Origin: Desulforudis sp.
Lineage (GTDB): Bacteria > Bacillota > Desulfotomaculia > Desulfotomaculales > Desulforudaceae
DNA: 50,035 nucleotides
Direction of reading: 5' to 3'
Assembly: GCA_003604975.1 (NCBI GenBank)
Contig: QZIR01000013.1
Location: forward strand, 1 to 50,035
Shown: piece by piece, positions 28,898-36,522 of the stretch
Layout: each line of letters opens with the position of its first letter
Numbering within the stretch: position 1 is the stretch's first letter
The notes under the pieces: generated by a model
Seen by the model: only the letters and a program-made list of their open reading frames with translations
The model's database searches: none
Told to the model about the DNA's origin: nothing
Position numbers and translations under genes: made by a program

Positions 28898-29362
28898 GGG
28901 TCAGGTCCTCGGATTTTCGGATTCCGGCGACCCTGGAGCTGACGTGCGCAGCCCTGGTGTTCAGTAGCCGTTGCTCATTCCATCGTGGTTATGATTTACC
29001 ATATGTTAAAGACACAGCGACCGTATGAAGACCTAGGTGCCGACTACTTTGATAAGCGCAGCCAAGATGCAGTTGTTAAGCAGGCTGTAAAGAGGCTGGA
29101 GAAGCTCGGCTACACCGTGACACTTGATTGTACTTAAGTCGGATGTTAAACGTTAACGATCACTAAGCTTACCATTAGTCTGTTTGGTCAGTTCACAATG
29201 AGCAGGCCAGCACGGGCCGCGCTGTTATTGGGGGCCTCGGGTGGCGTTAGGTTGGTGTTTTTGTGTCACTAAAGCTGCAGTTGCGGTTATTTTCAGACCT
29301 TTTACTCCGAAATGGGCGGACGTTTTGGGCCGAAATACGTAATCCGAGGGCCTGACCCCTAT
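28894..29362. mobile_element. 469-bp element with 22-bp terminal inverted repeats (MITE-like)
   Basis: The left end is ATAGGGGTCAGGTCCTCGGA plus TT (28894-28915). The right end is its reverse complement with one mismatch (29341-29362). GAA flanks both outer ends, a possible 3-bp target duplication. The inside carries no intact gene, only the tail of an IS110-type transposase. It fills most of the 536-bp gap between uvrC and the next gene. The end sequence GGGGTCAGG is of a kind often seen at REP-like or non-autonomous elements. Confidence 0.55.
28943..29137 (+). pseudogene. IS110-family transposase, C-terminal relic
   Basis: Read from 28943 the frame gives about 64 residues ending in VAHSIVVMIYHMLKTQRPYE, DLGADYFDKR and LEKLGYTVTL, then a stop at 29135-29137. 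This is the usual C-terminal tail of IS116/IS110/IS902 transposases: AHS-ILV-IYH-L, Y-DLG-DYF, LE-LGY-VTL. The catalytic domains are absent and a stop (TGA, 28940-28942) closes the frame upstream, so it is a relic. Family recognition is from memory of the pattern. Confidence 0.6.
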
Positions 29363-29433
29363 GAATAGAATTGATGCAGAGCTGTCAGGATATAATTATC
29401 ATTACAAAAACAATGCGGCGGGGAGGTTGTACT

Positions 29434-29667
29434 ATGAGTTGTCCCAGTCTGAAGCACCGTTTTGAGGAAGAGCACCGTAAGGGCATTAGTTTCGAAAGGG
29501 CGGTAGAGATTCACCAGGATGTTGAAGGTTCGGTGGCCGCGCACCGCGCCGAGCTACAAGAACTTAAGAATCAGGGGGGTGAAAAGGAGCGTATTGACCA
29601 CTTGCAGGAACACATCCGGGAAGGTGAAGAGCTGCTCCAGGAAATCAGAAGCATGAAACTGCATTAG
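29434..29667 (+). CDS. Small coiled-coil protein of unknown function
   Basis: A 77-residue protein that starts at ATG 29434, 7 bases after GGGAGG. The sequence is highly charged and helical (FEEEHRKGISFERAVEIHQD, AHRAELQELKNQGGEKERID, LQEHIREGEELLQEIR) with a single Cys at position 3 (MSCPSL). A coiled coil over residues 30-75 is likely. The good ribosome binding site and codon use support a real gene. I do not recognise the family. It is isolated between the MITE-like element and the RNA-like region at 29700-29840. Confidence 0.6.
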   Translation: MSCPSLKHRFEEEHRKGISFERAVEIHQDVEGSVAAHRAELQELKNQGGEKERIDHLQEHIREGEELLQEIRSMKLH

Positions 29668-29699
29668 TTTGTGACAACTTGAAACCGTTACTAACTTCA

Positions 29700-29731
29700 G
29701 GGTTATAACCCGGGCGGATAGAGTTTATAAT
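29700..29731 (+). promoter_or_regulatory. Palindrome and -10 box before a possible small RNA
   Basis: GGGTTATAACCC (29700-29711) is a perfect 12-bp palindrome, followed by TATAAT at 29726-29731. No strong -35 hexamer is present, so if this promoter is used an activator at the palindrome is possible. The 366-bp gap to nrdD on the other strand holds this site, the RNA candidate and the nrdG-like relic. Confidence 0.4.
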
Positions 29732-29737
29732 TGCCAC

Positions 29738-29838
29738 AAACATGGTGGCCGAAGCCGCCGAAACCCTGTTGACTCTGGTTTGAAAACGTGCCACGGAGGT
29801 ACAAGCCTGGCCAAAAGGCGGGCCCTTCGTGGTTTTTG
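29738..29838 (+). ncRNA. Candidate terminated small RNA or orphan leader
   Basis: After a TATAAT box comes a hairpin GGTGGC-CGAA-GCCGCC (29744-29759), then a terminator whose outer stem is CCACG (29791-29795) with CGTGG (29828-29832), followed by TTTTTGTTTT. No + strand gene follows, so it would be a free RNA of about 100 bases. The hairpin and the terminator stem are shared with the leader at 46451-46553. The match to any known RNA family was not recognised. Confidence 0.4.
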
Positions 29839-29932
29839 TTTTGATGCATAGTCGTTTTAGCGTGTGGTGTTGCCGCTCGTGAATTATGGTGTCAGAACTC
29901 TCACCGCCACTGACGTGACTGGTTCATTTTAG

Positions 29933-30013
29933 TTAGGAATATTTTACATACCCCCGGTAGGGATGGGCGGGCGATATTTTATGAAAACCGCTGCATTCGA
30001 TCATAGCTTTCAT
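29933..30013 (-). pseudogene. Possible truncated nrdG (class III RNR activase) relic
   Basis: Directly after nrdD (20 bp) a 26-codon frame reads MKAMIECSGFHKIS, then PAHPYRGYVKYS and stops. NrdG/PflA-type activases commonly begin with a GFxK-S...DYPG segment, and nrdG normally follows nrdD, so this may be the start of nrdG cut off by a deletion. The CxxxCxxC radical-SAM motif is not present anywhere in the next 100 bases. The evidence is short and the call is tentative. Confidence 0.3.
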
Positions 30014-30033
30014 CTCTGGATGCCTCGATAGGG

Positions 30034-32130
30034 TTAATCCACGTGAAACACTTTCCGCTGGTCGTATTCGGCCTTTTTCCCTTCGTTCCACTGGCTGACC
30101 GGGCGGTAATAACCTACGATGCGCGAATAGATCTCGGTCGTGCTGCCGCAACTGGGGCATTGCTGGTGTTCGCCGCTGATGTACCCGTGGCTGCCGCACA
30201 CCGAGTAAGTCGGCGTCACCGAAATATAGGGCAGGCGGTAGCTGTTAGTTACTTTCTTGACGAGCGCGGCGCAACCTTCCGGATCGGGCAAGGCCTCGCC
30301 CAGGAAGATATGGGCGACCGTTCCGCCTGTGTACAGCGTCTGCAGCGGTTCCTGGTGTTCGAGCATGGCAAAAACATCGTCAGTTTCGTAAACCGGCAAC
30401 TGGGTAGAGTTTGTGTAGTACGGCGCCGCGCCTTTCCTCCATTCGTCTTCGTTCGCGACAAGGATGCCCGGAAATTCCTTCTTGTCAATACGGGCCAGAC
30501 GGTGGGAACAACCCTCGGCAGGTGTCGCTTCCAGGTTATAAAGAATGCCCGTGCGTTCCTGGACACCCACTAGAAATTCCCGCATGAAAGTAAGGATACG
30601 CCTTGCGAAATCTCTGCCTTCCGGCTCATAAATGCTTTTGTGATGGAGGTTTTGTGCTGCTTCGGCGGCTCCCACCAACCCGATGGTGGCAAAATGGTTG
30701 GTCCAGTAACTCCCCGTTCTCTCTTTAACTCCCCGCAGGTAGTGGCGCGAGTAGGGATAGAGCCCGTTGCCGGTCAGCCTTTCCAGGACGCGGCGTTTGA
30801 TTTCCAGGGAGGTGACGGCGATAGAAGCCAGATGCGCCAAACGGGTGAAAAAGTCCTGTTCGTCCTGTGCCAGGTAAGCTAAACGCGGAAGGTTCAGTGT
30901 TACCACCCCGATGGAACCGGTCAAGGGGCTGGCGCCGAACAGTCCTCCACCCCGCTTTAAAAGCTCTTTGTTGTCGATGCGCAGGCGGCAGCACATGGAC
31001 CGCACGTCTTCCGGTTGGAGATCGGAATTGATGAAGTTGGCGAAGTAAGGCGTCCCGTATTTCGCCGTAACGGCAAAGAGCTTTTGTGCTACAGGACCTC
31101 CCCAGGCGAATTCCGGCGAAACATTGTAAGTTGGGATAGGAAAGGCAAACCCTCGCCCGCAGGCGTCGCCCTCCACCAGGACGTCGGCGAACGCCTCATT
31201 GATCGTATTCACTTCTTCCTGATAGTCACCGTAACAGGTATTCAGTTCCCGGCCGCCCACCACGGCGGGTTCGCCTTGCATAAAACCGGGGATGTCCAGA
31301 TCCATGGTAATGTTGGTGAACGGTGTCTGGTAGCCCGTCCGGGTGGGCACGTTCAGATTGAAAACAAACTCCTGGATGGCCTGCTTCACTTCCTTGTAGC
31401 TTAGGTTATCGGCGCGGACGAAGGGGGCGAGAAGCGTATCGACGTTGGAAAAAGCCTGGGCGCCCGCTGCTTCGCCCTGCAGGGTATAAAGGAAGTTGAC
31501 CATTTGGCCCAGGGCCGAGCGGAAGTGTTTGGGCGGTCCGGACGATACCTGGTTGGGCACCCCGCCGAAACCTTCTTCCAGGAGCTGTTTAAGATCCCAC
31601 CCTACGCAATACACACTCAGGTAACCAAGATCATGGATATGAAAAACGCCTTCAAGGTGCGCCCGCCGCACCTCGGGAGGGTAGATGCGTTCCAGCCAGA
31701 AGTGGGCGGCCGCGGTGTTCGAAAGGTAGCTGTTTAATCCCTGTAGGGAAAACGAGGAGTTGGCGTTTTCGGCTACGCGCCAATCCGCCTGGTTGAGATA
31801 GGATTCCACCAGGTCACAGCTTACCAGGGACTTCATTTCACGCAGCTGGCGATGCTGTTCGCGATACAATATATAGGCCTTGGCGGTCTGATGATAGCCA
31901 AGTTCCATGAGGCTTCTCTCCACGAGGTCCTGTACTTCTTCAACGGTGGGAATAGCAATACCCCGGTTTTCCAGAGCTTCAATAACGCGCTGCGTTACCG
32001 CCGGGGCGGCGTCAGTGTCCGCCCACCGGGCTTCTCCCGTAGCCTTGAAAGCCTGTGCGATGGCGTTGGTAATGCGCATACTTTTGAAAGCTATGGTGCG
32101 CCCATCGCGTTTTGTGATCGATGTAATCAT
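30034..32130 (-). CDS. nrdD: Anaerobic ribonucleoside-triphosphate reductase (class III)
   Basis: A 698-residue glycyl-radical enzyme that makes deoxyribonucleotides without oxygen. The N-terminal ATP-cone (MITSITKRDGRTIAFKSMRI) senses dATP/ATP. The core has FHIHDLGY and NLNVPTRTGYQTPFTN. The C-terminus has the zinc site (VCGSHGYISGEHQQCPSCGS) and the radical motif RIVGYYRP with Gly near residue 673. The start is ATG behind AAGGAGG. Upstream on the same strand are an intrinsic terminator and a cobalamin riboswitch, so it is likely shut off when adenosylcobalamin is plentiful and a B12-dependent class II enzyme can work. The activase NrdG is not intact nearby. Confidence 0.95.
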   Translation of the reverse strand: MITSITKRDGRTIAFKSMRITNAIAQAFKATGEARWADTDAAPAVTQRVIEALENRGIAIPTVEEVQDLVERSLMELGYHQTAKAYILYREQHRQLREMKSLVSCDLVESYLNQADWRVAENANSSFSLQGLNSYLSNTAAAHFWLERIYPPEVRRAHLEGVFHIHDLGYLSVYCVGWDLKQLLEEGFGGVPNQVSSGPPKHFRSALGQMVNFLYTLQGEAAGAQAFSNVDTLLAPFVRADNLSYKEVKQAIQEFVFNLNVPTRTGYQTPFTNITMDLDIPGFMQGEPAVVGGRELNTCYGDYQEEVNTINEAFADVLVEGDACGRGFAFPIPTYNVSPEFAWGGPVAQKLFAVTAKYGTPYFANFINSDLQPEDVRSMCCRLRIDNKELLKRGGGLFGASPLTGSIGVVTLNLPRLAYLAQDEQDFFTRLAHLASIAVTSLEIKRRVLERLTGNGLYPYSRHYLRGVKERTGSYWTNHFATIGLVGAAEAAQNLHHKSIYEPEGRDFARRILTFMREFLVGVQERTGILYNLEATPAEGCSHRLARIDKKEFPGILVANEDEWRKGAAPYYTNSTQLPVYETDDVFAMLEHQEPLQTLYTGGTVAHIFLGEALPDPEGCAALVKKVTNSYRLPYISVTPTYSVCGSHGYISGEHQQCPSCGSTTEIYSRIVGYYRPVSQWNEGKKAEYDQRKVFHVD

Positions 32131-32232
32131 GGCTGCCTCCTTAATATAGGCATAAATCCAGGCATGTCCTGTTCAAATGTCTTAAGGGTAACTACTCCAC
32201 CAGCATCCATAACCATCTCCTGTTGCAAAATG

Positions 32233-32267
32233 AAAAAGACCCTACCCCGGTTAACTTGGGGAGGGTC
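32233..32267 (-). terminator. Intrinsic terminator in the nrdD leader
   Basis: On the minus strand GACCCTCCCC (32258-32267) pairs with CCGGGGTAGGGTC (32238-32250), followed by TTTTTC (T-run at 32233-32237). It lies 102 bp before the nrdD start and downstream of the cobalamin riboswitch, so it is the natural expression platform. Confidence 0.75.
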
Positions 32268-32399
32268 CCAGCATGCAAAATCCCAGCATCTCCTGCCGTC
32301 TGCGCACGCACATTAAAGGCAGGCGCACCGGTAGAGCCCTTGATTTCGAACACGCTGCTCCCCGCCTCTCGACCGGAGGCAGATAAGGAGCGCTAACAA

Positions 32400-32562
32400 G
32401 CAGGCAGGTCTCCTGGCTCGCGGTCATTGTCGCCGTACCCGCCTTCCCGGGTTACCGGTGGCGTCCTGGGGGGCGACTCATCGCTTACAGTAGCGGGACT
32501 GCTCAGGAATTGCACCTGATTCCCTATTATCCCCTGGTTAGGGGCACCTGCTTATCCTTTAT
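32400..32562 (-). promoter_or_regulatory. Cobalamin (B12) riboswitch controlling nrdD
   Basis: Read on the minus strand, the conserved elements appear in order: AGGTGCCC, GGGAATCAGGTGCAATTCC, CAGTCCCGCTACTGTAA, ACGCCACCGGTAACC, GGGAAGGC, and the B12 box AGCCAGGAGACCTGCC (32405-32420). This is the full core of the AdoCbl riboswitch class. It starts within about 16 bases of the hydE stop, so it lies between hydE and nrdD. The terminator at 32233-32267 follows after about 130 bases. Ends are approximate. Confidence 0.93.
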
Positions 32563-32577
32563 GTGCTAAGAGCCATT

Positions 32578-33663
32578 CTAGCATGGGCGCCGATGGCCGT
32601 CAACAACTCCATGGAAACCGTCGTCCCGGAGAATATGTCCGTAACCGATAGCTACCTTTCGACCGATAGCGGCCATTTCCCGCTCCCACCAGGCGAACGA
32701 TGCCGCGCCTTCCCCCGCAGGCCGGCCCCGACCGGGGTAAATGTCGTAATGCTGCCGGTACGGGGCTGGGGTGAGGTCCGGCATGACGACGTTCGCGCCC
32801 GCCTGGAGGGCCCGCCGTCGCCCGGCCGGGTCGAGGGTGGCCACCGCGGTGGTGGCCGGCAAGTGGGTGTGAGGCAGCAGGAGGCGGGTAATCGCCAGGA
32901 CCTTCAATGTCATTTCCAGGGAACCGGCCGGGGAGGTTGCCAGAGGGGTGTCCGGATGGGGGATAAAGGGACCGATCCCGGCCATTTCAACGCAGAGGTC
33001 TTTAAGCAAAAGGATATCAGAAACCAGTGTTTCCACGGTCTGGCCGGGGAGGCCGATCATATTCCCGGCTCCCACTTGATAACCCAGTTCTTCGAGCCAA
33101 CGCAGTTCCTGGAGACGTCTTTCAAGGGTGGTGCCGGGGCGCAGGCGCGCAAACAGCGCCGGATCGGCCGTCTCGTGCTTTAGAAGGTAGCGGTTCGCTC
33201 CCGCGTCACGCAGTCGTCGATAGTCGTCCCTGGAGCGGTCACCGAGGGAGAGGGTTACGGCCACGTCCAACTTTTCTTTTATCCGCTGGATCAACCCGGC
33301 GAGGTCATCTACGGTGTAAGCCGGGTCCTCGCCGGACTGCAGTACGATGCTCCAGTATCCCTCGTCACGTGCCTGCCGGGCGGCGGCCAGGATTTCCTCC
33401 GGGGCCATCCGGTAACGGGTAAGAAGACGGTTATCCCGTCGCAGACCGCAGTAGAGGCAATTCCTAACGCAGTAGTTTGAGAACTCGATAATCGCGCGTA
33501 GGTGCACCTCTTCTCCCAGGTGCTCGGCTCGCACTTGGTCGGCCGCCCGGTACAGGGCTTTGGCTTGTTCTCCTTCGGTCTGGAGGAGTGCGTCTATTTC
33601 TTCCCTGGTCAAGGTATGGGTATTGACAGCTCTGATCAGGGTAACGGCAAGTTCAACGGGCAT
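32578..33663 (-). CDS. hydE: [FeFe]-hydrogenase H-cluster maturation radical SAM enzyme HydE
   Basis: A 361-residue radical SAM protein with the cluster motif CVRNCLYC (C-x3-C-x2-C) near residue 65, then YWSIVLQSGEDP and GNMIGLPGQT. HydE acts after HydG in building the azadithiolate-bridged diiron subcluster. Its ATG is 7 bp after the hydF stop, and its ribosome binding site GGGAG overlaps the last hydF codons, which implies coupling. It is the last gene of the operon TM1266-like, aspA, hydG, hydF, hydE. The second FeS-binding Cys set seen in some HydE proteins was not found. Confidence 0.95.
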   Translation of the reverse strand: MPVELAVTLIRAVNTHTLTREEIDALLQTEGEQAKALYRAADQVRAEHLGEEVHLRAIIEFSNYCVRNCLYCGLRRDNRLLTRYRMAPEEILAAARQARDEGYWSIVLQSGEDPAYTVDDLAGLIQRIKEKLDVAVTLSLGDRSRDDYRRLRDAGANRYLLKHETADPALFARLRPGTTLERRLQELRWLEELGYQVGAGNMIGLPGQTVETLVSDILLLKDLCVEMAGIGPFIPHPDTPLATSPAGSLEMTLKVLAITRLLLPHTHLPATTAVATLDPAGRRRALQAGANVVMPDLTPAPYRQHYDIYPGRGRPAGEGAASFAWWEREMAAIGRKVAIGYGHILRDDGFHGVVDGHRRPC

Positions 33664-33670
33664 ACCGGCA

Positions 33671-34960
33671 TCACTCCCGCATGCGGGTCATGGAACGTAA
33701 CAGGAGGACATCCTCGTCGCCCGCCTCCGTTCCCTCATCCAGAACGGCCAGGGCCGCCGGGAACGGTGATAAAGCCCGGCGAAGGACCCCGTGCATGTGG
33801 GCCAGTAGGACCCCGTAGTTGACGATGGGCACCCCCGCCTCCTGCGCCTGCATCAGGCGACAGAGCATTTCCCGGCGGTTCAGCATACAGGCCCCACAGT
33901 GCACGATAAGTTTATAATCCTTCAGGTTGTCCGGCAGCCCGCCGCCTCCGCTGGCGATATCGAAATGCAGGTCGCCGCCCACTGTCTGCCTGAGCCAGCG
34001 GGGGATTTTCACCCGTCCGATATCGTCTTCGACGGCGTGATGTGTACAGGCTTCGGCGACAAGTACCCTGTCCCCCCGCTGCAGCCCATTGACGGACCTT
34101 GCTCCGGCGACCAAGGTATTGAGGTCCCCCTTGTAGCGCGCGAAAAGGATGGAAAAAGAGGTGAACAATACATCGGGCGGCGTGTCCGCGATGGCCTTTA
34201 GATAGGCGGAGGCATCGGTGATGACCAGCTTCGGGCGGGTTACCATGCTGTTAAAGGCGTGGCGGAGCTCTCGTTCCTTGACCATTACGGCGACCGCATC
34301 GTGTTCAAGAATGTCACGGATAACCTGCTGCTGCGGCAGGATGAGCCGCCCCTTCGGCGCGGCCTTGTCGATGGGAATTACCAGGACCACGCTATCCCCC
34401 GGCGCGATGAGGTCGCCGGCGATGGTGGAAACCGTCCAGTCCTTGGGCGCATGTCGAACGATCAACTGCTTGAGCTGATCAATGCCGTGGCGGGTAAGGG
34501 CGCTTACGGTCGTCCACGGGGCTGGTAGGGTGGCCGGCCAGACTGAATTGGTGGCCTCCGCGTAAAGGTCAATTTTATTGAGCACCCCAATAACGGGGAT
34601 GTTTCTTTCTTGAGCTCTGGCAACTACGTCTTGCTCACACTTGCCGAAACCCTGGGCCGGGTCGACGACCAGGAGGATCAGGTCGGTTTTCCGTAGCACC
34701 TCCAGGCTCTTCTTAATCCTTAGAGCGCCCAGTTCGCCCGTGTCGTCAAGGCCCGCCGTGTCAATGAGCATTACCGCGCCGAGAGGCAGGATCTCCATGG
34801 CTTTCGCCACCGGGTCGGTCGTGGTGCCGGGAACATCGGCCACGATGGCGACCTCCTGGTTGGCCAGTGCGTTGATCAGGCTCGACTTGCCAACGTTGCG
34901 CCGCCCGAAAAGGGCGATCTGTAGGCGCTGGCCACGTGGTGTGGTGTTCAAGCTGCTCAT
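33671..34960 (-). CDS. hydF: [FeFe]-hydrogenase maturation GTPase/scaffold HydF
   Basis: A 429-residue protein. The N-terminal GTPase has the P-loop GRRNVGKSS, switch region PGTTTDP, DTAGLDD and NKID. The C-terminal cluster-binding domain carries the ligand set THH near residue 310 and HCGACM near residue 357 (H...HC-x2-C), which holds a 4Fe-4S cluster that carries the diiron precursor to HydA. ATG is behind AAGGGGG, 12 bp after the hydG stop. Every recognised ligand is present, so the scaffold should work. Confidence 0.95.
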   Translation of the reverse strand: MSSLNTTPRGQRLQIALFGRRNVGKSSLINALANQEVAIVADVPGTTTDPVAKAMEILPLGAVMLIDTAGLDDTGELGALRIKKSLEVLRKTDLILLVVDPAQGFGKCEQDVVARAQERNIPVIGVLNKIDLYAEATNSVWPATLPAPWTTVSALTRHGIDQLKQLIVRHAPKDWTVSTIAGDLIAPGDSVVLVIPIDKAAPKGRLILPQQQVIRDILEHDAVAVMVKERELRHAFNSMVTRPKLVITDASAYLKAIADTPPDVLFTSFSILFARYKGDLNTLVAGARSVNGLQRGDRVLVAEACTHHAVEDDIGRVKIPRWLRQTVGGDLHFDIASGGGGLPDNLKDYKLIVHCGACMLNRREMLCRLMQAQEAGVPIVNYGVLLAHMHGVLRRALSPFPAALAVLDEGTEAGDEDVLLLRSMTRMRE

Positions 34961-34972
34961 TTTTGATCCCCC

Positions 34973-36448
34973 TTACATTTTGAGGTCGCGTTCCCCGGCC
35001 GCCACCCGCTGCAGCAGCGCCTGTAACCGCCCGGCCTGTTGGGGCATTTGCCGCCCGAACTCTTCGGTGTACTGCCGGATGATGTCTTCCCCGGCGGACC
35101 GTCTTTCGGGCGCGGCGTAGTCCAGCAGGTACTCTTTGAAAGTGAGCACCGCGTTCGGGATGCAGAAATATTTCACCAGGCCCTTCTTGGCCAAGGCCAT
35201 GAAATTACACCCGGTGCGGGCGGCACGGTAACAGGAGGTACAAAAAGAAGGGAGGTAGCCGTCCTGGCAGAGTTCGTAAATGAATTCATCCAGGGAGCGG
35301 GTATCCCCCAACTGGAATTGCTCGCGGTCCGGGATGTGTTCTTGTTCCATCTCCGCGTAGCCGCCCACGGCGATCCGTGACCCGGCGTCGACCTGCGAGA
35401 CGCCCAGCGGGATGGCCTCGCGCCGGAAATGGGGCCGTTCGCGACAGGTGAGGATCATGCCGGTGTAAGGCACCGCGCAGCGCAGTACGGCGACCGCTTT
35501 TTTGAAGTCTTCATCGCTAACCAGGTAAGGAGAGTTGGTGGTAAGCGGGGTATTCAAAGCCGGCTCCAACCGGGGGAAGGAGATGGTGTGTGGGCCCACG
35601 CCGAACTCCCGCTCCAGGTCCAGGGCATGGCAGAGAAGCCCCAACACCTCAAACCGCCAGTCGTAGAGCCCGAAGAGAGCGCCGATGGCCACGTCGTCGA
35701 TCCCCGCTTCCTGCGCCCGGTGCAGGGCGAATAGCCGCCAGAGGTATGAGCCCTTGAGGGTGTTCAACGGGTGCATTCTCCGATAGGTATCGTAGTGGTA
35801 CGTCTCCTGAAACACCTGATAGGTACCAATGCCGACGTCTTTCAACCGCCGGTATTCTTCCACGGTTAAGGGCGCGGCGTTGACGTTGACCCTTCTGATC
35901 TCACCCCTGCCGTTTTTGCTGGCGTAAATCTTCTCGATCGTTCGGCACATAAAGTCAACGTCGCTCGCCGGGTGTTCACTATAAACCACGATCAGGCGCT
36001 TGTGCCCCTTCGATGTCAGAACCCTCACTTCTTCCTCCAGTTCGGCCATCGAAAGAGTTTTCTTGGCAACTTGGTCATTGGTCTGGCGGAAGCCGCAGTA
36101 AGTGCAGTTGTTTACGCATGGACTGGAAATGTACAGGGGGGCGAACAGGACGATGCGATTCCCATAAATCTCCTGCTTGATCCAGTTCGCTGCTTGAAAG
36201 ATCTCCGCCCAGAGTTCCGTGTCCCGGTTGTTCAGCAATACGGCTGCGTCTTCCGGGCTAAGCCCATGAAACTCTCTGGCCTTGCTTAGAACCTCTTCCA
36301 CTTCCAGCCTCTCGGGATTAGCCTTGCGTTTCAGGACAGCCTGGAGTTCCTCCTCGCTAATAAAGTTGCTTCTCTTTTCAGAGGCCTCATAGGCCACAAT
36401 CTGTGCCAGGCGCCGCTCCCGCCAGGCCTGTTCCGCTACGGTCGACAT
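34973..36448 (-). CDS. hydG: [FeFe]-hydrogenase maturation tyrosine lyase HydG
   Basis: A 491-residue radical SAM enzyme that splits tyrosine to yield the CO and cyanide ligands of the H-cluster. The SAM cluster motif is CVNNCTYCGF near residue 110. The C-terminal auxiliary cluster is bound by the CTSCYRAARTGCNFM region, which keeps the first two Cys of the C-x2-C...C set. Length is normal (about 470-490). ATG is behind AAGGGGG; 74 bp separate it from aspA. Together with HydE and HydF it forms a full maturation set, serving the four HydA proteins in this window. Confidence 0.95.
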   Translation of the reverse strand: MSTVAEQAWRERRLAQIVAYEASEKRSNFISEEELQAVLKRKANPERLEVEEVLSKAREFHGLSPEDAAVLLNNRDTELWAEIFQAANWIKQEIYGNRIVLFAPLYISSPCVNNCTYCGFRQTNDQVAKKTLSMAELEEEVRVLTSKGHKRLIVVYSEHPASDVDFMCRTIEKIYASKNGRGEIRRVNVNAAPLTVEEYRRLKDVGIGTYQVFQETYHYDTYRRMHPLNTLKGSYLWRLFALHRAQEAGIDDVAIGALFGLYDWRFEVLGLLCHALDLEREFGVGPHTISFPRLEPALNTPLTTNSPYLVSDEDFKKAVAVLRCAVPYTGMILTCRERPHFRREAIPLGVSQVDAGSRIAVGGYAEMEQEHIPDREQFQLGDTRSLDEFIYELCQDGYLPSFCTSCYRAARTGCNFMALAKKGLVKYFCIPNAVLTFKEYLLDYAAPERRSAGEDIIRQYTEEFGRQMPQQAGRLQALLQRVAAGERDLKM

Positions 36449-36522
36449 GAGAAAACCCCCTTAAAATAACAGCATTAACAGCCGGTCTTTAATGGTTTAT
36501 GAACACCGCTTTCAGTATCTAC

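Noticed and set aside
32131-32400. Additional small gene between the riboswitch and nrdD
   Set aside because: Only the riboswitch tail and terminator are seen; the open frame on the + strand lies mostly inside nrdD.
32563-33183. Open frame opposite the 3' half of hydE
   Set aside because: hydE is complete on the minus strand; the + frame is Gly/Arg/Pro-rich noise.
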